DNA from: an uncultured Parafilimonas sp.
GTDB lineage: Bacteria; Bacteroidota; Bacteroidia; Chitinophagales; Chitinophagaceae
Reading direction: 5' to 3'
Length of the DNA: 56,793 nt
Assembly: GCA_903882935.1 (NCBI GenBank)
Contig: CAIRZB010000104.1
Span: 1-56,793 of the forward strand
Shown: in pieces, positions 44,038-52,650 of the stretch
Position numbering within the stretch: position 1 is the stretch's first letter
Layout: each line of letters starts with the position of its first letter
Translations under genes and position numbers: made by a program
The notes under the pieces: generated by a model
Seen by the model: the letters and a program-made list of their open reading frames with translations, nothing else
Database searches by the model: none
What the model was told of the DNA's origin: nothing

Positions 44038-44240
44038 AAATCTTCCAGTTTAACGGTACGCCCTTTTCCTTCTTTGGCTTGTTGGCTGCTTCTTTTAATT
44101 TTTTCAACAAATGCAGGGTCGTAAGGTTTTTCTGCCTTAGGCGCCACTTCGCTTTTATAAGATACTTTCAATGCTTTTAAAATAGATTTCAGCATGGCAG
44201 TCTCCGCCTTATTTTTGGGTTGTATGGTTAGTGTTTCCAT
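44028..44240 (-). CDS. Antitoxin of the YoeB-like toxin
   Basis: Protein of 70 residues upstream of and overlapping the YoeB-like toxin by 10 bases. It resembles the small DUF2683-like antitoxins of Bacteroidota: LTIQPKNKAETAMLKSILKAL at the N-terminus (two adjoining segments) and a basic-acidic tail (GKGRTVKLEDLW) suited to wrap the toxin. Antitoxin identity follows from position and these features. Confidence 0.85.
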   Translation of the reverse strand: METLTIQPKNKAETAMLKSILKALKVSYKSEVAPKAEKPYDPAFVEKIKRSSQQAKEGKGRTVKLEDLWK

Positions 44241-44359
44241 GAGCGATATTATTTAAACACAAATTTACTGCAATTTGATTTTGTTAACTGTGCCTGCTAT
44301 CAAAAAATCATACGGCTCGGTTTCCCCAATGCCCCACTGACTTAATGCCCCAATGACCA

Positions 44360-47032
44360 TTATTTCACCATCCCCTTAATCTCATTCAGTTTCATTAATG
44401 CCTCCACGGGCGTAAGGCGGTTAATATCAATAGCGTCCAACACTTTGCGTAAGCTGTCGAAGGTTTCGCTGTGGGCATCAAAAATGGATAGTTGCATTTG
44501 CGGCGCAGCCAGCGTTTTTACTCTGCCTTGTGTGTTTTTTACTTTTGGGCCAACAGTATTTTCTTTCTGACTTACTGACCCACTGACTTCCTGACCCTCA
44601 GTCTTCCCGACTTCTCCCTGCTTTTCTTCCTCCAACTGCTTCAGTATCTCGTTGGCGCGTTCCACCAGCTCGGGCGGCATACCGGCCATCTTAGCCACAT
44701 GTATACCAAAGCTGTGGGTGCTGCCACCGGATGCCAGTTTGCGCAGGAACACTATTTTATTGCCTATTTCCTTATTGGTAATATGGTAGTTTTTTACCCT
44801 CGGCAGCTTATTTTCTAATTCATTTAACTCGTGGTAGTGGGTGGCAAACAACGTTTTAGGTGTGCAAGGCGAGGCGTGCAGGTACTCCACAATACTCCAC
44901 GCGATGGAAATACCGTCGTAGGTGCTGGTACCACGCCCAATCTCATCCAGCAGTATCAGGCTGCGGTTGGATATGTTATTGATGATGCTGGCCGTTTCGT
45001 TCATTTCCACCATAAACGTGCTTTCGCCGCCGCTCAGGTTGTCGCTGGCACCAACGCGGGTAAAAATTTTGTCCGTAAGCGGCACCCGTGCCTCTGCCGC
45101 AGGCACAAAGCTGCCGGCGTGTGCCATCAAAGTTATCAAGGCACTTTGCCGCAGCAGGGCGCTTTTACCGCTCATGTTGGGGCCGGTTAAAATAATTACC
45201 TGCTGGTCCTGTGGGTTTAGGTAAATGTCGTTAGCCACATACTGTTCCCCAATGGGCAGGTTGCGCTCAATAACGGGGTGGCGGCTTTCTTTTAATTCTA
45301 GCTCAGGCCCGTCGTGCATCGTGGGCTTCTTATAGCCGTATTGCAGGGCATTGCCCGCAAAGCACAACAGGCAGTCCAGTATTGCAAGCATATTGCCGTT
45401 TACCTGTATGGGGGCAATATAGTCCTGCAGCTCCACCAGCAGCTTGTCGAATAAGTCCATTTCAATAGCCAGTATCTTTTCCTCCGCGCCGGTAATTTTC
45501 TCCTCATATTCTTTCAGCTCGGGCGTAATATAGCGTTCGGCGTTGGCCAGCGTTTGCTTGCGCATCCAAGTGGCAGGCACCTTGTTTTTGTGTAAGTTGG
45601 TCACCTCCAGGTAATACCCAAACACATTGTTGAAGCTTATTTTAAGCGACGAGATGCCGGTGCTTTCAGCCTCTCGCTGCTGTATGGCAATCAAAAAATC
45701 CTTGCCGCCACTGGCAATCGCCCGCAGTTCGTCCAAACCGGCATGTACGCCGGTTTTTATTACGCCGCCCTTGGCAGCCGCCACCGGCGGGTTTTCCGCA
45801 ATGTCGGCCATTATTTTCTGGCTCATGTAGCCACAGGGGTTCAGGGCATCGCCAAGCCGTTTTAAATAGCCATTACCGCTGGCGGCGGCAATTTGCTTTA
45901 TCTGTTCAACATATTGCAGCCCTTTAGCCAAGTGTACCACTTCCCGGGGGTTTATTTTTTTAACCGGCAGCTTGCTCACCAGCCGCTCCACATCGCCGCA
46001 TTGCTTAATCAGGTTTTGCAGGTGCTTGCGCAGGTCTACCTCTTTTATAAAATACTCCACCAGGTCAAGCCTTTCGTTTATCTTTTTCAGGTCGCGCAGG
46101 GGCATCAGCACCCATCGCTTAAGCAAGCGCGCACCCATAGGGCTAACGGTGTTGTCAAGCACCTTCAGCAGGTTGTTGCCTTCGCCGTTGCCGCTGCCCA
46201 GCAGTTCCAGGTTGCGGATGGTAAAGCGGTCCATCCACAAAAAATCCTCTTTCTCAATGCGCTGTATGCTGGTAATGTGCTGCAGGTGGGGGTGCTCGGT
46301 GTCTTTCAGGTAATGTAATACGGCACCGGCCGCCACAATGCCGGAGTGCATGCCTTCGATGCCAAACCCTTTTAGGGAGTGTGTTTGAAAATGCTTCAGC
46401 AGGCTTTCGGTGGCAAAAGCCTCGTCAAAAATCCAGCCCTCCAGGGTGTAAGTGTAAAACTTCACCCCGAATATTTCTTTAAAATGCTTTTGGTAGCTGC
46501 GTTGGAAAACCACTTCGGCGGGCTTAAAGCCCTGCAGCAGTTTGTCAATATATTCCGTGTTGCCCTCGGCCACAAAAAACTCGCCGGTGGATATGTCTAA
46601 AAACGACACGCCCACCACATCCCCGTTAAAATGCACGCCTGCCAAAAAGTTGTTGCTGTTGTGTTCCAGCAGTTTGTCGTTGGTGGCCACGCCTGGGGTT
46701 ACCAGCTCGGTAACGCCGCGTTTTACGATGCCCTTCGCCTGCTTTGGGTCTTCCAACTGGTCGCAAATGGCCACACGGTAACCGGCTTTTACCAGTTTGT
46801 GCAGGTAAGTATCCAGCGCATGGTGCGGAAAGCCCGCCAGCTCCGACGAGGCGGCCGACCCGTTGTTGCGTTTGGTAAGCGTTATGCCCAGTACCTGCGA
46901 GGCTTTAACGGCATCCTGCCCGAAGGTTTCATAAAAATCGCCCACCCTAAAAAGCAATATAGCATCGGGGTATCTTTGCTTAATAGCCCGGTGCTGCTGC
47001 ATGAGTGGTGTGTCTTCGCCTGCCTTTGCCAT
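44360..47032 (-). CDS. mutS: DNA mismatch repair protein MutS
   Basis: Mismatch-recognition ATPase of 890 residues. The mismatch-binding Phe motif is in DFYETFGQDA near the N-terminus; Walker A is TGPNMSGKS (~617); Walker B and signature regions follow (LILLDEIGRGTST; ATHYHEL). ATG 47032 starts MAKAGEDTPLMQQH; the open frame upstream to 47176 is leader. Between the ATPase and the C-terminal helical domain is a polar linker (about 795-830) encoded by short CTGAC-type repeats. It is divergent from the sigma-factor gene. Confidence 0.97.
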   Translation of the reverse strand: MAKAGEDTPLMQQHRAIKQRYPDAILLFRVGDFYETFGQDAVKASQVLGITLTKRNNGSAASSELAGFPHHALDTYLHKLVKAGYRVAICDQLEDPKQAKGIVKRGVTELVTPGVATNDKLLEHNSNNFLAGVHFNGDVVGVSFLDISTGEFFVAEGNTEYIDKLLQGFKPAEVVFQRSYQKHFKEIFGVKFYTYTLEGWIFDEAFATESLLKHFQTHSLKGFGIEGMHSGIVAAGAVLHYLKDTEHPHLQHITSIQRIEKEDFLWMDRFTIRNLELLGSGNGEGNNLLKVLDNTVSPMGARLLKRWVLMPLRDLKKINERLDLVEYFIKEVDLRKHLQNLIKQCGDVERLVSKLPVKKINPREVVHLAKGLQYVEQIKQIAAASGNGYLKRLGDALNPCGYMSQKIMADIAENPPVAAAKGGVIKTGVHAGLDELRAIASGGKDFLIAIQQREAESTGISSLKISFNNVFGYYLEVTNLHKNKVPATWMRKQTLANAERYITPELKEYEEKITGAEEKILAIEMDLFDKLLVELQDYIAPIQVNGNMLAILDCLLCFAGNALQYGYKKPTMHDGPELELKESRHPVIERNLPIGEQYVANDIYLNPQDQQVIILTGPNMSGKSALLRQSALITLMAHAGSFVPAAEARVPLTDKIFTRVGASDNLSGGESTFMVEMNETASIINNISNRSLILLDEIGRGTSTYDGISIAWSIVEYLHASPCTPKTLFATHYHELNELENKLPRVKNYHITNKEIGNKIVFLRKLASGGSTHSFGIHVAKMAGMPPELVERANEILKQLEEEKQGEVGKTEGQEVSGSVSQKENTVGPKVKNTQGRVKTLAAPQMQLSIFDAHSETFDSLRKVLDAIDINRLTPVEALMKLNEIKGMVK

Positions 47033-47195
47033 AATGGGCAAATATAGCGCATACGCCTTGGCTGTGCGGGGCGTGCCACGGCGGTGGGGATAAAATGTTA
47101 AACAGCAGGCAGGGCAGGGGGCTAGTGCGGGAAAAAATGCTGTCTCTTGCCTAATACAGGATTTTTGGTTACACAAATTTACGCGGCGAGTGCCC

Positions 47196-47269
47196 CCGGT
47201 TGTGTCTCACAACCGGATGGTAGGCTTGGCTGTTTGCCTGCTACGGGATTTGTGAAGACACAAATCCCG
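47196..47269. repeat. Two adjacent perfect hairpins sharing a TGTG-TCT-CACA core
   Basis: The first hairpin is 47196-47216 (arms CCGGTTGTG / CACAACCGG, loop TCT). The second is 47244-47269 (arms CGGGATTTGTG / CACAAATCCCG, loop AAGA, which reads TCTT on the other strand). The similar cores in opposite orientation suggest a pair of repetitive extragenic palindromes between the divergent mutS and sigma-factor genes. Confidence 0.7.
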
Positions 47270-47356
47270 GCCTTGGGTTTTTAATGGGTAGCCACAATTT
47301 TTTTTACCGACACCGCAGGTATTTGCAAGGCCTGGCATCTAAACCATAACAACAAC

Positions 47357-47929
47357 TTGAGCGAACAACCTTTCATATTGCAATTAAAGCAGCAGGATGC
47401 GCAGGCATTCCGCACGCTGGTGCATGACTATGGCGACAGGGTGTTTAACACGGTGCTGGGCATTTTGCAGCACCGCGAAAATGCGGAGGATGTGGCGCAG
47501 GAGGTGTTTACGGAGGTTTTCCAAAGTATTGGGCAGTTTAAGGAAGGCGCCAAACTAAGCACTTGGGTGTACCGGATAGCAGTAACAAAGGCATTGGAGT
47601 TTATACGTGCCAAAAACCGCAAAAAAAGGGCGGGTTTTTTACTGCCGCTGTTTGGCATGGAGGAAACGCTGGAGGCTGGCAACGCACCGTTTTACCACCC
47701 CGGCGTAATAATGGAGAACAAACAGCGCAGCGCGGTACTGTTTAACGCCATTGCCAAGCTGCCGGAGCAGCAGCAGGCCTGTTTTGTGCTGAATAAGGTG
47801 GAAGGGCTGAGTTATGCTGAGGTGGCAGAAATCATTAACAAGCCTGTTTCGGCAGTGGAAAGCCTGCTGGTGCGGGCCAGGCAAAACCTGCAAAAATGGC
47901 TGGGGGATTATTATAAGGAGCATGGGTAA
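47357..47929 (+). CDS. ECF-type RNA polymerase sigma factor
   Basis: Sigma factor of 190 residues with a region 2 (DYGDRVFNTVLGILQ, then ENAEDVAQEVFTEVFQ and STWVYRIAVTKALEFIR) and a region 4 helix-turn-helix (LPEQQQACFVLNKVEGLSYAEVAEII in two parts). It probably starts at TTG 47357 (SEQPFILQLKQ); no ATG precedes region 2. It is followed on the same strand by a small membrane protein and a Spy-like periplasmic protein, resembling envelope- or metal-stress modules. Confidence 0.9.
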   Translation: MSEQPFILQLKQQDAQAFRTLVHDYGDRVFNTVLGILQHRENAEDVAQEVFTEVFQSIGQFKEGAKLSTWVYRIAVTKALEFIRAKNRKKRAGFLLPLFGMEETLEAGNAPFYHPGVIMENKQRSAVLFNAIAKLPEQQQACFVLNKVEGLSYAEVAEIINKPVSAVESLLVRARQNLQKWLGDYYKEHG

Positions 47930-47931
47930 TT

Positions 47932-48080
47932 TTCTTAGCGGCTTAGCGCCTTTGCGTGAAACCAACTATGCCGCAGGCAGGGCAATGCAATATTGCGCGC
48001 AAAGACGCCAAGGCGCAAAGGGGGTGGTTTTGAGGTAAACTGTATTTCTTAGCGGTTTTGCGTCTTTGCGCGAAACCAAC
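47932..48080. repeat. Interspersed repeat unit in direct and inverted copies
   Basis: A unit beginning TCTTAGCGG and containing CTTTGCG then GAAACCAAC occurs at about 47932-47963 and 48047-48080 in the same orientation. A third, inverted copy (GCGCAAAGACG...GGCGCAAAG) lies at about 47993-48020. The set fills the gap between the sigma-factor and small membrane-protein genes. It looks like a REP- or MITE-type element. Confidence 0.65.
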
Positions 48081-48130
48081 GCTGCCAAAGGCAACACAAT
48101 GTGTGAACAAAACAGATATAATGTTTTACA

Positions 48131-48427
48131 ATGAACGATATGGACAACAATATTGAAGAAACCCTCAACAGCCTTAACGGGCTGCAAAGGGCCGCAGCCC
48201 CGCAAGGGTTGTATGAGGCGGCCTTGCAAAAAGCCACCGCCGGCAGGCTGGTGCAAATGCCGCGCCCTGTAAACCGCGCGTTGTACCTGCGTGCTGCTGC
48301 TTGCATTATATTGCTCGCAGGCATCAATATATTTACGCTGGCCCATGTAGGCAAGGCCAAAACGCAAACGGAATACAATAACAGTGCTTTTGCCACTGAG
48401 TATTTTAGTTTTTTAAAAGACATATAA
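48131..48427 (+). CDS. Small membrane protein, probable anti-sigma partner
   Basis: Protein of 98 residues. The cytoplasmic N-terminal half (NIEETLNSLNGLQRAAAP) resembles the short helical start of Bacteroidota anti-sigma-like proteins, followed by one membrane helix (about 56-72) and a short outer tail. Its position between an ECF sigma factor and a Spy/CnrR-like periplasmic protein suggests an anti-sigma or sensor-linker role. No defined zinc-binding anti-sigma motif is present. Confidence 0.6.
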   Translation: MNDMDNNIEETLNSLNGLQRAAAPQGLYEAALQKATAGRLVQMPRPVNRALYLRAAACIILLAGINIFTLAHVGKAKTQTEYNNSAFATEYFSFLKDI

Positions 48428-48436
48428 ACGGATTGT

Positions 48437-48988
48437 ATGAACGATAGATTTTTCACCAGGCTGGTTATTATAGTACTGGTGTTGATAAACTTGGGCACGT
48501 TGGGCTTTATTTGGGTGGGCCACCAACGGTTGGCAGACGGTCCGCCGAGGCCGGGCGGCGCACCAAAGGATGTGGTTGGCTACCTTACCAAGCAACTGGG
48601 CCTTACCAGCGGCCAGCAAGACACTATTGCGGAACTGCAAAATAATTTTAAGCGCGACATTCGTGAGGCCGAGGAAAATTACCGCAGCCTACACCCGCCG
48701 TATTTTAACCAGCTACAGGGCGCAGACGTTGATTCTGCCAAAGTTGAACAGGCCTTAGATGCGCTCACTGAAGGCAGCCGTAAAATTGAGGAACTTACCT
48801 TTAACCATTTTAGAAAAGTGCGTGCCGTTTGTAACCCCGGGCAACAAAAACGGTTTGACGAGATTGTGAATGACGTAATGCACATGCTTGCACCGCCGCA
48901 ACGCGGCTTTGGCGGCCAGCCACCGCCGGGTGGCCCCAGGGATGGCAATGGGCCGCCGCCTGGGCAGGAACCGCCACCGGGTAAATAA
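48437..48988 (+). CDS. Spy/CnrR-like periplasmic sensor protein
   Basis: Membrane-anchored periplasmic protein of 183 residues with an N-terminal helix (about 8-28), a four-helix Spy/CpxP/CnrR-like domain (LGLTSGQQDTIAELQ; an LTxxQ-type motif), and a Pro/Gly-rich tail. Such proteins sense envelope stress or metals and signal to ECF sigma factors through an anti-sigma partner. It starts 9 bases after the small membrane protein. The stop codon lies in the loop of a terminator hairpin. Confidence 0.78.
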   Translation: MNDRFFTRLVIIVLVLINLGTLGFIWVGHQRLADGPPRPGGAPKDVVGYLTKQLGLTSGQQDTIAELQNNFKRDIREAEENYRSLHPPYFNQLQGADVDSAKVEQALDALTEGSRKIEELTFNHFRKVRAVCNPGQQKRFDEIVNDVMHMLAPPQRGFGGQPPPGGPRDGNGPPPGQEPPPGK

Positions 48989-49000
48989 CCCGGTTTTTTT
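48976..49000 (+). terminator. Terminator enclosing the stop codon of the Spy-like gene
   Basis: A 7-base stem (ACCGGGT / ACCCGGT) with the TAA stop in and next to its loop is followed by a T-run. It ends the sigma-factor operon. Confidence 0.85.
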
Positions 49001-49135
49001 GGTGGATTTTATTCTTATAATTAATATTATGTTAAGTAACTGCACAGAGCCTTTCACGGGAGCAATAAAATACAAATAAATTATTTTGTTAACAGCCCCT
49101 TACGCTTCTACAAAATACATTTTTATATTAGCGTA

Positions 49136-49528
49136 ATGAAACAAAGAAATAAAAGCCTATTAGTTGCTGTTTGTGTACTAAATGCCTTAGTTAAGTCTCG
49201 TTTGATTAAAGTAAATACATCCGATAAATATGATTGGTATGAGTTTAAGGCGTTGGCTGATAAGGGGAAATGTCCTGAAAGTGTATTAAAGGATGCAATC
49301 GCTCTTTTATTTATTAATGGCCACATAGAAGTCCAACCAGCGAATTATGAGAAAGCAAATGTTAGTCATATAAAAGCAACTACTAAGGGTAGCGTAGCTT
49401 TGACTGAAAAATATTATGAGGAAGATATAAGGGATTACAATGAAAAAAGATGGGTAAATTTTCGCTCTTGGGTTGCTTTAATTATTTCTGCCGTAGCAAT
49501 AATATTATCAATACTAAAATCGAAATAA
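49136..49528 (+). CDS. Unknown protein with C-terminal membrane anchor
   Basis: Protein of 130 residues. The first ~100 residues are mixed and charged, with some likeness to a winged-helix domain (residues ~10-80). One membrane helix lies at the C-terminus (about 107-127, WVALIISAVAIILSIL), followed by KSK. Base composition is more AT-rich than the neighbours, which could mean recent acquisition. A tail-anchored soluble domain is the plausible layout; function unknown. Confidence 0.55.
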   Translation: MKQRNKSLLVAVCVLNALVKSRLIKVNTSDKYDWYEFKALADKGKCPESVLKDAIALLFINGHIEVQPANYEKANVSHIKATTKGSVALTEKYYEEDIRDYNEKRWVNFRSWVALIISAVAIILSILKSK

Positions 49529-49865
49529 AGATAGAAATATCCTGAACAATAATTGCACTTTCATACCATTTGAATGGCTTAGGCGTAAAGTCAGGGTACT
49601 TTGGCGGCTTTATAAATCCATTTGACTGGTATATATCAGGCAAAACTTCATATTTTGGTATTTTATTGGCGGTTAAGCCGCTTTTGCCTATAACAAACTT
49701 TTATGTTAAGTAGGCACGGCATTTCATATATCAGCCAAATAATTATTTGTTCGCTAAAAGCAAAGAAATCCTCAATTTTTATTTGTTGCTTTTACAAGCT
49801 AACCTGCAATATCGCGTCAATCTCCCCCCCCTCAAATCCCCAAAACCCAAAACTGAAAACTTTCC
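49529..49865. other. AT-rich intergenic stretch
   Basis: About 340 bases between the tail-anchored protein and accD. On the minus strand a frame reads protein-like (KIPKYEVLPDIYQSNGF and PPKYPDFTPKPFKW) but has no start codon near its left end. I see no other feature. Confidence 0.4.
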
Positions 49866-49873
49866 TATATTTG
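49866..49873 (+). promoter_or_regulatory. Promoter -7 element of accD
   Basis: TATATTTG matches TAnnTTTG and gives a leader of about 20 bases before the accD start. Confidence 0.5.
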
Positions 49874-49899
49874 CCAACTTCAATAACCAATGAGCAAAT

Positions 49900-50820
49900 A
49901 TGATAAAAGACGCGGATATTGATAAAAACCTGGCCGGCGAAGAAACCGAAGAAAATAGCCAGAGCGAACAACGGGCAAAATGGTACAAGCGCTTTAGAAA
50001 AGGCATTACCACCAGCACCGCCGACAAAAAGGAAACCCCCGAAGGGCTTTGGAGCAAATGCCCCGAGTGTAATTATATATGCACCACCACCGAACTGCGG
50101 GAAAACCTGTTTGTTTGCCCCAAATGCAACTACCACCACCGCATTGGCAGTGAGGAGTATTACGACATTATTTTCGACCACCAAACCTATACCGAGCTGT
50201 TTGAAAACATCATCAGCAAAGACTTTTTGGGTTTTACCGACCTGAAGCCTTACCAAAAACGGCTTGACGAGATACACGCCAAAACCGACCTGAAAGACAG
50301 TATGCGGGTGGCCACTGGCACCGTAAACGGCGAAGGCATAGTGGTGGCCTGTATGGATTTTGAGTTTATAGGCGGCTCGCTGGGCAGCGTGATGGGCGAA
50401 AAGTTCAGCCGCGCGGTTGACTACTGCATACAGCACGGGCTGCCTTACCTAGTCATCTCTAAAAGCGGCGGCGCACGTATGATGGAAAGCGCGTTCAGCC
50501 TGATGCAACTGGCCAAAACCAGCGGCAAGCTGAGCCAGCTGAGCGATGCCAAGCTGCCCTTCATCTCCTTACTGACCGACCCCACTTTTGGGGGTATTTC
50601 GGCCAGCTTTGGTATGTTGGGCGACCTTAACATTGCCGAGCCAGGTGCCTTAATTGGCTTTGCCGGACCGAGGGTGATTAAGGAAACCATTAAAAAAGAC
50701 CTTCCGGAAGGTTTTCAGCGTAGCGAATTTTTGCTGGAGCACGGCTTTTTGGATTTTATTGTAGACAGAAAAATACTAAAGGATAAACTAACAGCGTTGC
50801 TGGTATTGTTTAGGAGTTAG
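49900..50820 (+). CDS. accD: Acetyl-CoA carboxylase carboxyltransferase subunit beta
   Basis: Carboxyltransferase beta subunit of 306 residues, needed for malonyl-CoA synthesis. A zinc ribbon near residues 52-75 (CPECNY ... CPKCNYHH) is followed by the crotonase-like domain with KTDLKDSMRVATG, GGSLGSVMGEKFSR, SGGARMMESAFSLMQL and GFAGPRVIKETI. The N-terminal extension before the usual WYKRFRKGITTS is about 25 residues. accA is not in the window. Confidence 0.95.
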   Translation: MIKDADIDKNLAGEETEENSQSEQRAKWYKRFRKGITTSTADKKETPEGLWSKCPECNYICTTTELRENLFVCPKCNYHHRIGSEEYYDIIFDHQTYTELFENIISKDFLGFTDLKPYQKRLDEIHAKTDLKDSMRVATGTVNGEGIVVACMDFEFIGGSLGSVMGEKFSRAVDYCIQHGLPYLVISKSGGARMMESAFSLMQLAKTSGKLSQLSDAKLPFISLLTDPTFGGISASFGMLGDLNIAEPGALIGFAGPRVIKETIKKDLPEGFQRSEFLLEHGFLDFIVDRKILKDKLTALLVLFRS

Positions 50821-50970
50821 GGGAAGTTTCCGGTTTTCAGTTTGGCGCACACAGTAAAACCTTCGGGCATGTGCTTTAACTTGGTTACGATTTTATCGCA
50901 TTGTATTACGCTGAAAACTACAAACTGGAAACTATCACATGGTGACCCCTTTGGGGCAAACTGAGTATAC

Positions 50971-51411
50971 ATGGCTAAAGAAATGAACAACAGGCAGGCG
51001 TATTTTAATTACCAGATTGAAGATAAATATGTGGCCGGCATTGTTTTGATGGGCACGGAGGTAAAATCTATACGTGAGGGCAAACTGAGCTTTAACGACA
51101 GCTTTTGCCTTTTTGACCGGGGTGAGCTTTGGGCCCGAGCATTATATATAGCGGAATATGCCCTTGGCACCAACCAAAACCACCTTGCCGTACACGACAG
51201 AAAGTTGCTGCTGAGCAAACGGGAACTGAAAAAACTAGAAAACAAGCTGAAAGACAAAGGCTATACCATTATACCCCTGCGCGTTTTTTTTAATGAACGT
51301 AACTTGGTGAAGGTAGAAATTGGGCTTGGGCGAGGCAAAAAGCTGCACGATAAAAGAGAAACAATACGGGAAAGAGACACCCAACGAGAAATAAAACGAT
51401 ATTTGAAGTAA
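50971..51411 (+). CDS. smpB: SsrA-binding protein SmpB
   Basis: tmRNA-binding protein of 146 residues for ribosome rescue. It carries the SmpB core: YFNYQIEDKYVAGIVLMGTEVKSIREGK (two adjoining parts), LHDKRETIRERD and the basic C-terminal tail IKRYLK. The tmRNA gene itself is not in the window. Confidence 0.96.
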   Translation: MAKEMNNRQAYFNYQIEDKYVAGIVLMGTEVKSIREGKLSFNDSFCLFDRGELWARALYIAEYALGTNQNHLAVHDRKLLLSKRELKKLENKLKDKGYTIIPLRVFFNERNLVKVEIGLGRGKKLHDKRETIRERDTQREIKRYLK

Positions 51412-51435
51412 ATTGGCACCAAAAAATCCGTTGTA

Positions 51436-52410
51436 ATGAATAGCGTAAAAAGTATTGTGTTGGTTGTGTTATTGTTTGCCTCCTACCCTTTTATGGCCCA
51501 AGCCCAAACAGTTAAGGGCAAATGGTATGGCATAGGGTTTATTGAGGTGGCACAATCTACCAACAGCTATTTATGCGAGTTAAACCTACAGCAGAACGGC
51601 AGCACGGTTACGGGCGAGTTTAATTATTATTTCCGCAATGGTTTTTTCAGTAACCCGATAAAAGGCACATTCAGTGCCGATAACCGCTACCTGCTTATAC
51701 AGCTGGTGCCGGTAATGTACAACAGAAACACCAATACCCTTACCGGCGTTGACTGCCCCATGCACGGGGAGTTTACCCTTAAAATTGCCCGCACACAAAC
51801 CACATTAGGCGGAAATTTTTTAAGCGACGACCTACATAAATATACCTGCAGCCCCCTGAAAATAACGTTTAAGAAACAGCCGGACGACGAACCGTCTTTG
51901 AAGGAGCGGGTGGCCAAAATGGCGAAAGACGATTATTTGGAGGCCGATACCGTGTTGCCTGTTGCGCTGGCCACCAAAGACACGTTGACTAAGCCAGAAA
52001 GCCCGCTCGCCAAAATTGAGCCAGATGCCATACGCCAGGCACACATGCGTAATAACCAAATTGTAAGGGTATTGGAATTAAGCGAAGACAGCGTAAAAGT
52101 TGACCTGTACGACAACGGTGAGCTAGACTACGACACAGTAACTGTATTTTACAACCAAAAGCTGGTTAAATACAAGCAAATGCTTGACACGCGCAAGCCC
52201 ATAGAATTTTATTTGCATCTTGATTCAGCCGAAGCCAACAACGAACTGGTGATGTTTGCCGAAAACCTTGGGCGTATACCGCCTAACTCAGCCATAATGA
52301 TTGTAACCGACAAAGGGCACCGGTACGAAGTTTCGCTCACCAGCGATTACCTAAAAAACGCAGCAGTGCGCCTGCGCCGGGAGGGCAAACCGCCTATAAA
52401 GAAGCCTTGA
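51436..52410 (+). CDS. Secreted protein of unknown function
   Basis: Protein of 324 residues with a signal peptide (about 1-23, ending AQAQ). Residues 25-150 look like a beta-barrel or lipocalin-like domain (GKWYGIGFIEV...ELNLQQNGSTVTGEFNYYF). A charged linker follows (~155-205), then a second domain of about 110 residues (VRVLELSEDSVKVDLYDNGELDYDTV; LVMFAENLGRIPPNSAIMIVTD, each in parts) seen in some Bacteroidota secreted proteins. It follows smpB by 24 bases. No function can be assigned. Confidence 0.65.
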   Translation: MNSVKSIVLVVLLFASYPFMAQAQTVKGKWYGIGFIEVAQSTNSYLCELNLQQNGSTVTGEFNYYFRNGFFSNPIKGTFSADNRYLLIQLVPVMYNRNTNTLTGVDCPMHGEFTLKIARTQTTLGGNFLSDDLHKYTCSPLKITFKKQPDDEPSLKERVAKMAKDDYLEADTVLPVALATKDTLTKPESPLAKIEPDAIRQAHMRNNQIVRVLELSEDSVKVDLYDNGELDYDTVTVFYNQKLVKYKQMLDTRKPIEFYLHLDSAEANNELVMFAENLGRIPPNSAIMIVTDKGHRYEVSLTSDYLKNAAVRLRREGKPPIKKP

Positions 52411-52650
52411 TAATTTCAATTAACCATTTTCCCTACTACCTCCTAGCCTTTGTGTTAATATACGCCAATAATGTATGCCCCCCTACTGCTTTGTTTGTTT
52501 AACCCCCGCCCCATTGCGGCCACGCGTTGGCTTAACAAGCTAACAATAGGGCTTTAAGCGCACCGCTAATTTTTAAAATAGCCCCTTTTTACTACGGCCA
52601 TTGCCTGCTAATATATACCTTCAACGCACAAAACCAACAACTTACCATTT

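Noticed and set aside
49490-49705. Minus-strand protein-like frame opposite the end of the tail-anchored gene (KIPKYEVLPDIYQSNGF...)
   Set aside because: No start codon near its left end, and it runs antisense into a better-supported gene; kept only as a possible relic.
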